64,000 bases of DNA from the NCBI RefSeq assembly GCF_010820555.1, contig NZ_JAAIKD010000002.1, forward strand, positions 496,001-560,000, written 5' to 3'. Below, piece by piece: positions 43,685 through 52,160 of this stretch. Numbering within the stretch: the stretch's first letter is position 1; each line of letters starts with the position of its first letter. Position numbers and translations under genes: made by a program. The notes under the pieces were generated by a model. That model did not search any database and was not told the DNA's origin. It saw nothing but the letters and a program-made list of their open reading frames with translations. The DNA is from Psychroflexus aurantiacus (GTDB lineage: Bacteria > Bacteroidota > Bacteroidia > Flavobacteriales > Flavobacteriaceae).

Positions 43685-43960
43685 TTAGACAATTTCAGCA
43701 CTAATGCCTGCTCTTAAGATTTCAGAACAGCGGGGTTTTAAATCGTCGTAATCACCAGATTTAACAGCGCATTTTCCTTTGTAGTGGATGAGTAAGGTGC
43801 ATTGTTCTGCCTGAAGCGGATCATGGTCACAGGTTTTGATCAGGGTTTCAATGACGTGGTCAAAGGTGTTGACCTCATCGTTATATACAATGATTTCGTG
43901 TGAATCCGTCAGCTTTTCCTCAACATCAACTTCTTCTAAAACTTCTTCCTTAACACTCAT
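43685..43960 (-). CDS. clpS: Clp protease adaptor ClpS
   Basis: A 91-residue N-end-rule adaptor that delivers substrates to ClpAP-type proteases. After a disordered acidic N-terminus comes IIVYNDEVNTFDHVIETLIKTC, the ClpS core with the Asn-Asp pair that contacts substrate. AEQCTLLIHYKGKCAVKSG follows, with the conserved His. It ends the minus-strand run tpiA-prmA-clpS, 45 bp after prmA. Confidence 0.92.
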   Translation of the reverse strand: MSVKEEVLEEVDVEEKLTDSHEIIVYNDEVNTFDHVIETLIKTCDHDPLQAEQCTLLIHYKGKCAVKSGDYDDLKPRCSEILRAGISAEIV

Positions 43961-44005
43961 AATCCATTTTTAATGCAAATATAAAGAGAAAACTAAAAGC
44001 AATTT

Positions 44006-44830
44006 TTAATTTTTTGTGAATTTGGCAGCTACCCAATTTTCTTTTACCTGATTTTTAACGAATGTCAATTCATTCCTAAAGGCTTCGTTCTGAATCAATT
44101 CCAGGTCTTCCTTATAAAATCCACTGAAATAAATGATACCTCCGGACACCAGGTGGCTGGCATAGGCAGGCATGTCGTTCAGCAATATATTTCTATTGAT
44201 ATTGGCCAGGATCAAATCGTAATCGGTTTCGATTTTCTCAGCACCCCCCAGAATAACCTGACCTTCGCAGGAATTGCGTTCCAGATTTTCTTCAGTGTTT
44301 TCCACACACCAGGGATCAATGTCGATATAATCTACGGATTTAGCACCGCGAATATCCGCAAGAATCCCCAGAACTCCGGTACCGCAACCCATGTCCAGCA
44401 CCCGTTTGCCTTCACAGTCTTCGTCAAGGAGCATTTCAGAAATCTGATACGTCGTGGCATGATGACCAGTGCCAAAAGACATTTTGGGTTCTATGATAAT
44501 GTCTGTGTCAGCATCGGTTTTGGGATGAAAAGGTGCGCGAATTGTGCATCTTGTATCGATATGAATGGGGTGAAAGTTTTTCTCCCATTCTTCATTCCAG
44601 TTGACCTGCTCAATGGTCGATTTGTCATAAGAAATCTCAAATTCATCCGATTTCAAAATATGAATCTCTTCCAGCAGATCTGCTTTGTCTTCCGCTTTTT
44701 CGATATAAGCTAGAAGTCCGTTGTCGAAATCCTCAAAGCTGTCGAAAGCCAATTCACCCAATTCGGCCAACAGGATATCCCTGCCAGGCTGAAGTGGGTG
44801 AATTGTAAATGTATATGCTATATAGATCAT
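44006..44830 (-). CDS. prmA: Ribosomal protein L11 methyltransferase
   Basis: A 274-residue SAM-dependent methyltransferase that modifies ribosomal protein L11. An N-terminal substrate domain (about 1-90) precedes the Rossmann core. FGTGHHATTYQ leads into VLDMGCGTGVLGILA, and YIDIDPWCVENTEEN and DLILANINRNILL carry motifs II-IV. The start is one base after the tpiA stop. The assignment is firm, with length slightly below the E. coli protein, as usual in this phylum. Confidence 0.93.
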   Translation of the reverse strand: MIYIAYTFTIHPLQPGRDILLAELGELAFDSFEDFDNGLLAYIEKAEDKADLLEEIHILKSDEFEISYDKSTIEQVNWNEEWEKNFHPIHIDTRCTIRAPFHPKTDADTDIIIEPKMSFGTGHHATTYQISEMLLDEDCEGKRVLDMGCGTGVLGILADIRGAKSVDYIDIDPWCVENTEENLERNSCEGQVILGGAEKIETDYDLILANINRNILLNDMPAYASHLVSGGIIYFSGFYKEDLELIQNEAFRNELTFVKNQVKENWVAAKFTKN

Positions 44831-44831
44831 T

Positions 44832-45584
44832 TTAAAACGACATCACGATTTCAGCAAAACTATCGGCATCCAAAGAAGCACCACCGATGAGACCGCCGTC
44901 AACATCTTTTTTGGCAAAAATTTCCCTGGCATTATTAGGCTTTACACTTCCTCCGTAAAGAATAGAGGTTTGATCGGCTACATCCTGATTGTATTGTTCA
45001 GCTAAAACCTGACGAATATACTGGTGAATGTCCTGAGCCTGCTCGGGTGACGCCGTTTCTCCGGTTCCAATAGCCCAGACCGGTTCGTAGGCGATTACCA
45101 CCTGTTTCATTTCCGAAGCACTGAGGTGAAAAAGTCCTTTTTCCAATTGTTCTTTAACCACATCAAAATGCTTGTCAGCTTTTCTCTGATCCAGCATTTC
45201 ACCAATACAAAACATGATTTTAAAGTCATGCTTCAAAGCAGCCGTCACTTTTTTAGCAAGTAACTCATCAGATTCGTTATAAATTGCTCTGCGTTCGCTG
45301 TGACCAATGATGACATATTCTACGCCTACACTTTTGAGCATGTCAGGAGAAATTTCACCGGTGTAGGCGCCTTCTTCATTCTCATTAATGTTTTGAGCGG
45401 AGATTTTGATGGAAGAATCATTTAAATTTTGATGAATAGGATACAGGTTGGTAAAAGGGGGGGCTATCACAACCTCAACATCCGCCTTGGAAAAATCCTT
45501 TAGCTTCAACGCGTTTAAAAGATGAAGCGATTCATCCAGGTTGCAATTCATTTTCCAGTTTCCGGCTACAATTTGAGTTCTCAT
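44832..45584 (-). CDS. tpiA: Triosephosphate isomerase
   Basis: A 250-residue glycolytic enzyme with all active-site residues: GNWKMN (Asn and Lys) at residues 6-11, IIGHSERR with the catalytic His, AYEPVWAIGTG with the catalytic Glu, and phosphate-binding YGGSVKPNNA and GLIGGASL. The length is normal. It lies 17 bp after an ABC permease gene and one base before prmA, an arrangement within a housekeeping run with no pathway link to its neighbours. Confidence 0.97.
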   Translation of the reverse strand: MRTQIVAGNWKMNCNLDESLHLLNALKLKDFSKADVEVVIAPPFTNLYPIHQNLNDSSIKISAQNINENEEGAYTGEISPDMLKSVGVEYVIIGHSERRAIYNESDELLAKKVTAALKHDFKIMFCIGEMLDQRKADKHFDVVKEQLEKGLFHLSASEMKQVVIAYEPVWAIGTGETASPEQAQDIHQYIRQVLAEQYNQDVADQTSILYGGSVKPNNAREIFAKKDVDGGLIGGASLDADSFAEIVMSF

Positions 45585-45601
45585 AGGTTTCGTTTATTCG
45601 T

Positions 45602-46669
45602 TTATATTCTTGGGTCTAATAATTTATAAATGATATCTACTAAGATATTAATTAAGATAAATAGGATGGAAATCGTTAATACAGATCCCATTATAATTGG
45701 CAAATCTAAGGTATTTAAAGCGTCTACAATTTCTTTTCCTAGGCCATTCCATCCGAAGATGTATTCTACAAAAACGGCTCCTGCCAGCATGGAGGCAAAC
45801 CATCCAGATATAGCAGTCACTACCGGGTTTAGAGCATTTTTGAGGCTGTGATTCATAATGACGGAATAGGAGTTTAAGCCTTTGGCTCTTGCCGTTCTTA
45901 TATAATCCTGCTGAAACACTTCCAGTAAAGAACTTCTCATAAGCTGGATAACAACAGCTAATGGCCGTATTCCCAATACAAAGGCGGGTAAGATCAAATT
46001 TTTAAGGTGAAATACCTGGCGTTCTCCAAAATCATCAAGCTCGTAAAGATTTCCGGTCATATTGAGCCCTGTATATTCTTTAAGCACATAACCGAAAAGC
46101 CAGGCGGCTAGAATGGCACTAAAAAAAGACGGCAGACTCATTCCGAAGGTACTTAAAACCTGTATGCTCTTATCTATCCATGTGTCTTTTTGAAGCGCTG
46201 AGACAACGCCTAAAATAATTCCGATGGCTAAGGCAATCAGAATGGAGGATACTGCGAGAATAGCCGTATTCGGTAAGGTTTGACTGATGATGTCTAGCAC
46301 TTTTTGATCCTGCCGCTGAAACGAAGTTCTTAGGTAAGGTGTTTTCAGGTACATAGCGCCGTCAAAAAACGAGAACAGCTGAGTCCCTGTGTACTTGTCT
46401 TCTTCAAAGTAGGTAAAGTCTGCTTCGTCTGAACTATGCCAGGACAACGGTGACAAGTCATTGATATAATATAAATACTGCTGACCTATACTTTTATCGA
46501 AGCCATATTTTTCTTTTTGTCGCTGTAACTGTTCTTTGGTTTCGTTTTGACCAAGCATCATCTGTGCCGGATCTCCAGGCAAGACGCTAAACAAAAAGAA
46601 AATCACCGTAACGACACCCAGGACGGTGAAGAGCGCATATATCGTTTTCTGTAAGACTTTTTTTACCAA
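45602..46669 (-). CDS. ABC transporter permease, DppB/OppB-like, orphan
   Basis: A 355-residue inner-membrane permease with six membrane helices. It has the dipeptide/oligopeptide-transporter N-terminus FFLFSVLPGDPAQMMLG and the cytoplasmic EAA-type loop RTARAKGLNSYSVIMNHSLKNALNP. A long extracytoplasmic insert (about 65-130) follows the first helix. No ATPase, second permease or binding-protein gene is nearby, so its partners must be encoded elsewhere. It starts six bases after the BT_3928-type gene. Confidence 0.85.
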   Translation of the reverse strand: MVKKVLQKTIYALFTVLGVVTVIFFLFSVLPGDPAQMMLGQNETKEQLQRQKEKYGFDKSIGQQYLYYINDLSPLSWHSSDEADFTYFEEDKYTGTQLFSFFDGAMYLKTPYLRTSFQRQDQKVLDIISQTLPNTAILAVSSILIALAIGIILGVVSALQKDTWIDKSIQVLSTFGMSLPSFFSAILAAWLFGYVLKEYTGLNMTGNLYELDDFGERQVFHLKNLILPAFVLGIRPLAVVIQLMRSSLLEVFQQDYIRTARAKGLNSYSVIMNHSLKNALNPVVTAISGWFASMLAGAVFVEYIFGWNGLGKEIVDALNTLDLPIIMGSVLTISILFILINILVDIIYKLLDPRI

Positions 46670-46675
46670 GAGGCA

Positions 46676-47770
46676 TTAGTTTTGAAATTCATCCGAGTCA
46701 TTCCAGTGGAGTTTATTGGTTATGGTTCCCTGGTTAAGAAAAACCAGACCAGGATTTGCTCTAATTATAGTTTTAATCGCTGTTTCATCTGCAAAATAGA
46801 ATTCAAAATCAAGATTGAATGCTTCTTTAAAATCAGTGATGGCTTCTTCTCCTGAAGCTGTGAGTCCAATAATTCTAAAGTTTTCTTCAGCAGCTTCATC
46901 CAGTGCCGACTTGATTTCAGTCCAGCCTTCAGTTTCAGTTTTGGAAAGGTTATAAGCGACGACGATAAGCAACTTATCCTCCTGCATCAATTCATCGGTA
47001 TAGTTTTCGCCGTTTTTTATCAGAGAAAAATCATGAATAGGCGGGGTGAAGCCTTCTTGTATGAGTTGTGTATCGACTCCTATAAATTCACCTGCCACGT
47101 CTGGATAACTGCCATTGGTAATATAGGTTTGTTTCTCACCGTCGACTTCAAAAGTCCACGCATATTCGTAGACCGCTTTTTGGGCATCTTCAGGAAAGCT
47201 CATAGCTTGAGGAATATGGGTTCCGATTTTATAAGCTCTAAAGTCGATGGCAGGTAAGTGCATCAGAACGTAGTTTGCGAAATATAAACAGGCGATTCCG
47301 GTCGCAAACATGATCCATTTTAAAGAGGTTTTTGCAAAAATAGGTTTGAGATAGGTTTCATTGAAGAAGATGATCAAAATCAAAATAAGCAGTATCACAT
47401 CTTTTCCAAAGGATTGCCATGGCGTTAGGGGGATGGCATCTCCAAAGCAGCCGCAATCGGTAACTTTGTTGAAATAAGCAGAATAAAAGGTCAGGAAGGT
47501 GAAAAACAGAATCATCAGGAGTAAACTCCATCTGGTGAATTTTGGAGCATAGCCTAGGAGTAAACTCACGCCTAAAAGCAGCTCATAAATCACGATGAAA
47601 ATAGCCAGAACCAGGGCGTAGGGGACCAGAAATTCAAGGTTAAGAACGCCTTCTCCAAAGTATTCCTCAAGTTTGTAAGAAAACCCAATAGGATCATTCA
47701 GTTTGACAAAACCACTGAAGATGAATAAGACACTGACAAAAATTCTTGAAAAGCCGACGATATGTTTCAT
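46676..47770 (-). CDS. BT_3928-family membrane protein with DoxX/MauE-like domain
   Basis: A 364-residue protein with an N-terminal four-helix DoxX/MauE-like membrane domain (about 5-145: RIFVSVLFIFSGFVKLNDP, then KVTDCGCFGDAIPL). A fifth helix (about 150-170) and a roughly 190-residue extracytoplasmic domain follow; the last part resembles a thioredoxin-like fold without an obvious CxxC. The CGCFGD motif in the membrane part is typical of MauE-like proteins. The Bacteroidota family BT_3928 has this architecture and no proven function. It sits in the DUF1599-to-clpS run. Confidence 0.8.
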   Translation of the reverse strand: MKHIVGFSRIFVSVLFIFSGFVKLNDPIGFSYKLEEYFGEGVLNLEFLVPYALVLAIFIVIYELLLGVSLLLGYAPKFTRWSLLLMILFFTFLTFYSAYFNKVTDCGCFGDAIPLTPWQSFGKDVILLILILIIFFNETYLKPIFAKTSLKWIMFATGIACLYFANYVLMHLPAIDFRAYKIGTHIPQAMSFPEDAQKAVYEYAWTFEVDGEKQTYITNGSYPDVAGEFIGVDTQLIQEGFTPPIHDFSLIKNGENYTDELMQEDKLLIVVAYNLSKTETEGWTEIKSALDEAAEENFRIIGLTASGEEAITDFKEAFNLDFEFYFADETAIKTIIRANPGLVFLNQGTITNKLHWNDSDEFQN

Positions 47771-47804
47771 GTGTTTATTTTTAATGCCTTTGACCAGCTG
47801 GGTT

Positions 47805-48347
47805 TCATTCTGATGAGAAATTTAAATGAATGAGCGCAAACACCGCATAGTTAATGATGTCCAGATAACCTGCTTCAATACCTTCGCTTACGAGGGTCTG
47901 ACCTGCATTATCTTCAATTTGTTTGATGCGCAGCAGTTTTTGTAAAATGAGATCGGTAAGCGAACTCACTCTCATTTTTCGCCACACTTCCCCATAATCG
48001 TGGTTTTTATCGATCATCAGGGCTTTAGCTTTTTCGACTTGAAGGTTGTATTGTATAACCGCTTCATCTGCACTCAGATCAGCCTTTTCAGAAATACCCA
48101 GCTCAATTTGAATCAGCGCCATGATGGAATAATTGATGATCCCGATAAATTCAGAATCTTCATTTTCCTCTACTTTCTGGGTATCATTTTCCTGCAGGCT
48201 TCTAATCCTGCTGGCTTTGATGAATATTTGATCAGTAAGGGAGGTAAGCCTTAAAATTCTCCAGGCTGTCCCATAGTCTTTGGTTTTCTTAACAAAAAGA
48301 GTTCGTGTGTCCTTAATGATCAGATCGAATTGTTCGTTTGTGTTCAT
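47805..48347 (-). CDS. DUF1599 protein with two tandem repeats
   Basis: A 180-residue cytoplasmic protein built from two copies of the same domain. FVKKTKDYGTAWRILRLTSLTDQ (about 19-41) matches MIDKNHDYGEVWRKMRVSSLTDL (about 111-133), and IGIINYSIMALIQI matches LDIINYAVFALIHL. The family has been linked computationally to nucleotide modification (Nmad1). No biochemical role is established here. It is first in the minus-strand run that ends with clpS. Confidence 0.82.
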   Translation of the reverse strand: MNTNEQFDLIIKDTRTLFVKKTKDYGTAWRILRLTSLTDQIFIKASRIRSLQENDTQKVEENEDSEFIGIINYSIMALIQIELGISEKADLSADEAVIQYNLQVEKAKALMIDKNHDYGEVWRKMRVSSLTDLILQKLLRIKQIEDNAGQTLVSEGIEAGYLDIINYAVFALIHLNFSSE

Positions 48348-48427
48348 AGCTTAACAAAAGGGTAAATTTCGACTAATTATCATAGAATACAAAAACAAAA
48401 GACAGAATAGTAGTAATTTAGCGTGGC

Positions 48428-48444
48428 ATAGGAATTGAACCTAT
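48428..48444 (-). other. tRNA T-arm-like hairpin, possible tRNA 3'-end remnant
   Basis: On the minus strand a 5-bp stem ATAGG/CCTAT encloses the seven-base loop TTCAATT, matching the T-loop consensus. A GC-rich heptamer follows (GCCACGC, bases 48427-48421) in the position of an acceptor 3' strand. No matching 5' acceptor, D arm or anticodon arm is present, so this is not a complete tRNA. Confidence 0.35.
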
Positions 48445-48514
48445 TCACATTGAATCTTGATTCCAATTGAAAATCAAGGTTTTTCAAAGAATTTAACGCA
48501 AAAAGAGAAGCTGA

Positions 48515-48539
48515 GTCAGTATTAACTGACATTTTGACA
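48515..48539 (+). promoter_or_regulatory. GTCA-type repeats directly upstream of lon
   Basis: A perfect inverted repeat GTCAGT-ATTA-ACTGAC (48515-48530) overlaps a direct repeat TGACA-TTT-TGACA (48527-48539), ending 11 bp before the lon ATG. The position suggests a stress operator or promoter element, but the cognate factor is unknown. Confidence 0.4.
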
Positions 48540-48550
48540 AAAAAATAATT

Positions 48551-50998
48551 ATGGCAAAATCCGGACTATTTAATCTAGATAATTTATCAACAGAAAACAT
48601 AGATGAAGATGCAGAGTTAATCCCTCTCATGACCTCTGAAGATGAAGAAGAAATTAATCGTGAAGTCTTACCAGAAGACTTACCCATTCTTCCCTTAAAG
48701 AATACCGTCCTTTTTCCTGGAGTTGTTATTCCAATAACTGCCGGCAGAGATAAGTCTATCAAATTGATTAACGATGCCAACAATGGCAATAAAATCATTG
48801 GTGTTGTTGCTCAAAGAAATGATGAAGACGAACATCCTAGCTTTCAGGATATTCATAAAGTAGGTGTTGTGGCAAGAATTCTCAGGGTTTTAAAAATGCC
48901 TGATGGGAATACTACCGTCATTATCCAGGGAAAAAAGCGATTTAAAATCACAGAACCTGTAACAGATCAGCCTTATTTAAGATGTAAGATTGAAGAATTT
49001 GAAGAGTTGAAACCTGTTCCGGATGACGAAGAATTCAATACCATTATTGATTCTGTTAAGGACTTATCGCTTCGTATCATCAAGGACAGCCCAAATATTC
49101 CTTCTGAAGCTTCTTTTGCAATCAAAAATATTGAGAGTTCTTCATTTCTAATCAATTTTGTGTCCTCCAATATGAATGTAGATGTGGGAGACAAGCAAAA
49201 ACTTTTGGAAACCAGCGATCTCAAGGAAAGAGCGCTTTCTACTTTAAAGTATATGAATGTGGAGTTTCAAAAGCTGGAGCTCAAAAACGACATTCAGTCC
49301 AAAGTTCAAAGTGACATGAGCCAGCAGCAGCGCGAGTATTTTCTTCATCAGCAGATGAAAACCATACAGGAAGAACTGGGTGGGGTTTCTTCGGAAGGTG
49401 AAATTGAAGACATGCGCGAGCGGGCTAAGTCCAAAACCTGGAAAGAGTCTGTAAATTCTCATTTTAAAAAGGAATTGGCCAAACTTCAAAAAATGAACCC
49501 TCAGGTCGCTGAATATTCCATTCAGCGTAATTATCTGGATTTGTTTTTAGATCTGCCCTGGGATAAGACCAGTGAAGATCTTTTTGACTTAAAGAGAGCT
49601 CAAAAAATACTCGATCGAGATCATTATGGTCTGGAAGATGTCAAAAGAAGAATAGTGGAGTACCTGGCTGTACTTAAATTGAGGAAAGACATGAAATCGC
49701 CTATACTTTGTCTATATGGACCTCCCGGCGTAGGTAAAACCTCTTTGGGCAAATCCATAGCTGAAGCTTTGGGAAGAAAATATGCCAGGATTTCTCTTGG
49801 CGGCTTACGCGATGAAGCTGAAATACGCGGACACCGTAAAACCTATATCGGAGCCATGCCGGGTAGAATTATTCAAAGCCTGAAAAAAGTGGGCACCAAT
49901 AACCCTGTTTTTGTTTTGGATGAGATCGATAAACTGGGCAATAGCCATCAGGGCGACCCCTCTTCGGCTTTGCTTGAAGTACTGGATCCCGAACAAAACG
50001 ACGATTTCCACGATAACTTCCTAGAAGTCGGTTATGACTTGTCCAAAGTCATGTTTGTTGCGACTTCCAATGATTTGTCTTCTATTCATCCTGCGCTTAA
50101 GGACAGGATGGAGATCATCCGTGTGAATGGGTATACGGTTGAAGAGAAGATTGAAATTGCGAAGCGACACTTACTTCCCAAGCAGATCCAAGAGCATGGT
50201 ATCCAAAAAGAAGACATCAAGCTTGGTAAGCAACAACTGGAAAAGATTATTGACGGATATACCAGAGAATCCGGGGTGCGTAATCTCGAGAAGAAAATCG
50301 CTAAAGTGGTCAGAAACATAGCCAAAAGTATCGCTATGGAAGAAGACTACGAGCCTAAGGTGAGCAGTGAACAATTGGAGAAAATTTTGGGGCCTTACAG
50401 ACCTAAAAATACGTATGAAAACAACGAAGTTGCTGGCGTAGTCACAGGTTTAGCCTGGACAAGTGTTGGGGGTGAGATTTTATTTATCGAGTCTATTTTA
50501 TCCAAAGGAAAAGGGAATCTTAGCATTACAGGAAACCTGGGGAAAGTCATGAAGGAGTCGGCTACCATCGCGATGGAATACATCAAGTCCAACGCCGATA
50601 AATTTGATCTGAACCCAGATATTTTTACAGATTACAATGTGCATATTCACGTTCCTGAAGGCGCAACCCCCAAAGATGGTCCCAGTGCAGGAATCACCAT
50701 GTTAACTTCTTTGGTATCCCTTTTCACCCAGCGTAAAGTGAAAAAGAATCTGGCCATGACCGGAGAAATTACACTAAGAGGTAAAGTCTTACCGGTAGGA
50801 GGAATCAAAGAAAAAATCCTGGCGGCTAAGCGTGCTAAAATCAAAGAGCTTATACTTTGTGAAGAGAACAGAAAAGATATCGAAGAAATAAAAGAAGAAT
50901 ACCTGAAAGGCCTTACTATAAATTATGTCAGTGATATGTATGAAGTTTTGGATTTGGCGCTTTTAAAACAAAAGGTAAAAGATGCTAAGGTTCTTTAA
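48551..50998 (+). CDS. lon: ATP-dependent protease Lon
   Basis: An 815-residue AAA+ serine protease for damaged and regulatory proteins. The N-terminal substrate domain ([19 protein letters not shown]) spans about 40-250 and is followed by a coiled coil. Walker A GPPGVGKT is at 390-397. The protease domain has catalytic S712 in [11 protein letters not shown] and K755 in [12 protein letters not shown] 40-residue acidic N-terminal extension precedes the canonical domain, as in other Bacteroidota Lon proteins. The gene is monocistronic, with repeats upstream and a terminator downstream. Confidence 0.97.
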   Translation: MAKSGLFNLDNLSTENIDEDAELIPLMTSEDEEEINREVLPEDLPILPLKNTVLFPGVVIPITAGRDKSIKLINDANNGNKIIGVVAQRNDEDEHPSFQDIHKVGVVARILRVLKMPDGNTTVIIQGKKRFKITEPVTDQPYLRCKIEEFEELKPVPDDEEFNTIIDSVKDLSLRIIKDSPNIPSEASFAIKNIESSSFLINFVSSNMNVDVGDKQKLLETSDLKERALSTLKYMNVEFQKLELKNDIQSKVQSDMSQQQREYFLHQQMKTIQEELGGVSSEGEIEDMRERAKSKTWKESVNSHFKKELAKLQKMNPQVAEYSIQRNYLDLFLDLPWDKTSEDLFDLKRAQKILDRDHYGLEDVKRRIVEYLAVLKLRKDMKSPILCLYGPPGVGKTSLGKSIAEALGRKYARISLGGLRDEAEIRGHRKTYIGAMPGRIIQSLKKVGTNNPVFVLDEIDKLGNSHQGDPSSALLEVLDPEQNDDFHDNFLEVGYDLSKVMFVATSNDLSSIHPALKDRMEIIRVNGYTVEEKIEIAKRHLLPKQIQEHGIQKEDIKLGKQQLEKIIDGYTRESGVRNLEKKIAKVVRNIAKSIAMEEDYEPKVSSEQLEKILGPYRPKNTYENNEVAGVVTGLAWTSVGGEILFIESILSKGKGNLSITGNLGKVMKESATIAMEYIKSNADKFDLNPDIFTDYNVHIHVPEGATPKDGPSAGITMLTSLVSLFTQRKVKKNLAMTGEITLRGKVLPVGGIKEKILAAKRAKIKELILCEENRKDIEEIKEEYLKGLTINYVSDMYEVLDLALLKQKVKDAKVL

Positions 50999-51023
50999 TC
51001 CTTAAGTATTTGGAAATATATTT

Positions 51024-51050
51024 AAACCAGATGAGCAATTCATCTGGTTT
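51024..51050 (+). terminator. Terminator after lon
   Basis: An 11-bp perfect stem (51024-51034 with 51040-51050) has a five-base loop, followed by a T run. Confidence 0.9.
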
Positions 51051-51070
51051 TTTATTAATAACCTGACTTC

Positions 51071-51101
51071 GATTATACTCACAAAGTCAAAATAAATTAC
51101 A
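51071..51101 (+). repeat. 31-nt intergenic element, copy 2
   Basis: This stretch matches 42776-42806 at 26 of 31 positions. It lies directly after the lon terminator and 36 bp before the porQ start, so it may overlap the porQ promoter. Confidence 0.5.
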
Positions 51102-51137
51102 TTGCGATTCGTTTTATACAGGGCATTACCGACTTTC

Positions 51138-52160
51138 ATGAAACTTAAGTTATTTTTTTTGGTCATACTTTTGGGCATGACCTGGCCTTCGTTAGCCCAG
51201 GTTGGGGGTCAGAATACGTATCAGTTTTTAAACCTGCCTGTTTCTCCAAAAATTTCTGCTCTTGGGGGAAAAAACATCACGTCCTACTCATCCGATCCTG
51301 CCAATGCTCTGGCCAATCCGGCTTTGATTAATTTTGAAATGCACAATCAAATGTCTGCCAATTACATGAATTATTTTGCAGATGTCAATTATGGTACGGC
51401 TTCTTATGCTTATGAGCTTGGCAGGAGGACACAGGTCATACAAGCCGGGGTCACCTTTATAGATTATGGCCGTTTTGATGGTTACGACGAGTCGGGAAAT
51501 TCTACCTTTGGCTTTGGAGGACAGGAAGCTGCATTATCTGTAGGTTATGCAAGACGCATAGGAAAAACAGACTTCTATGTGGGTGCCAATCTTAAATTAA
51601 TATCTTCCAAGCTAGAACAGTACACCTCTTTTGCCGGTGCTTTAGACCTGGGTGTCAGCTACATTTATCCCGAATGGGATCTGATTGTTTCGGGTGTTGT
51701 GAGAAACGCCGGGACACAGTTTAAAGCTTTTGATGAAGTAAGAGAACCTCTGCCTTTCGAAGTTTTGATTGGAATTTCTCAGACTTTAAAAAATGCCCCT
51801 ATCCGCTGGCATATCACCCTTGAAAACCTTCAGGAATGGGATATAGCCTTTAGAAACACAGCCAGAGATGTAGAGGATTTAAGTGGAAACGTAACTGCAG
51901 ATGATCCTGGATTCATCAACAACACCCTGCGACATGCTATTTTGGGGGCCGAGCTATTTCCCGATGGGGTGTTCAGTATTCAGGTTGGTTATAATTTCAG
52001 AAGGGGAGAGGAGCTCAGAATTCAGGATCAACGCGCCTTTTCAGGTCTTACAGGAGGTTTGAGCGTTCGATTTAACAACTTCAGATTTAGTTATTCGTAT
52101 GCTCAATTCAACAGGGCAGCAAGCTCCAGCTTTTTTGGACTAACGATTAACCTGCAGTAA
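51138..52160 (+). CDS. porQ: Type IX secretion system protein PorQ
   Basis: A 340-residue outer-membrane barrel of the Bacteroidota type IX secretion system, where PorQ works with PorU, PorV and PorZ in attaching cargo. The start at 51138 gives a signal peptide ending SLAQ. The mature N-terminus VGGQNTYQFLNLPVSPKISALGG is diagnostic (residues 21-43), and about 14 amphipathic strands follow. A longer frame from TTG 51102 is possible but would bury the signal peptide. Other type IX genes are not in the window. Confidence 0.9.
   Translation: MKLKLFFLVILLGMTWPSLAQVGGQNTYQFLNLPVSPKISALGGKNITSYSSDPANALANPALINFEMHNQMSANYMNYFADVNYGTASYAYELGRRTQVIQAGVTFIDYGRFDGYDESGNSTFGFGGQEAALSVGYARRIGKTDFYVGANLKLISSKLEQYTSFAGALDLGVSYIYPEWDLIVSGVVRNAGTQFKAFDEVREPLPFEVLIGISQTLKNAPIRWHITLENLQEWDIAFRNTARDVEDLSGNVTADDPGFINNTLRHAILGAELFPDGVFSIQVGYNFRRGEELRIQDQRAFSGLTGGLSVRFNNFRFSYSYAQFNRAASSSFFGLTINLQ

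Noticed and set aside
48421-48500. A complete tRNA gene on the minus strand
   Set aside because: Only a T-arm and an acceptor-like 3' strand are present; there is no complementary 5' acceptor strand, D arm or anticodon arm within tRNA length.
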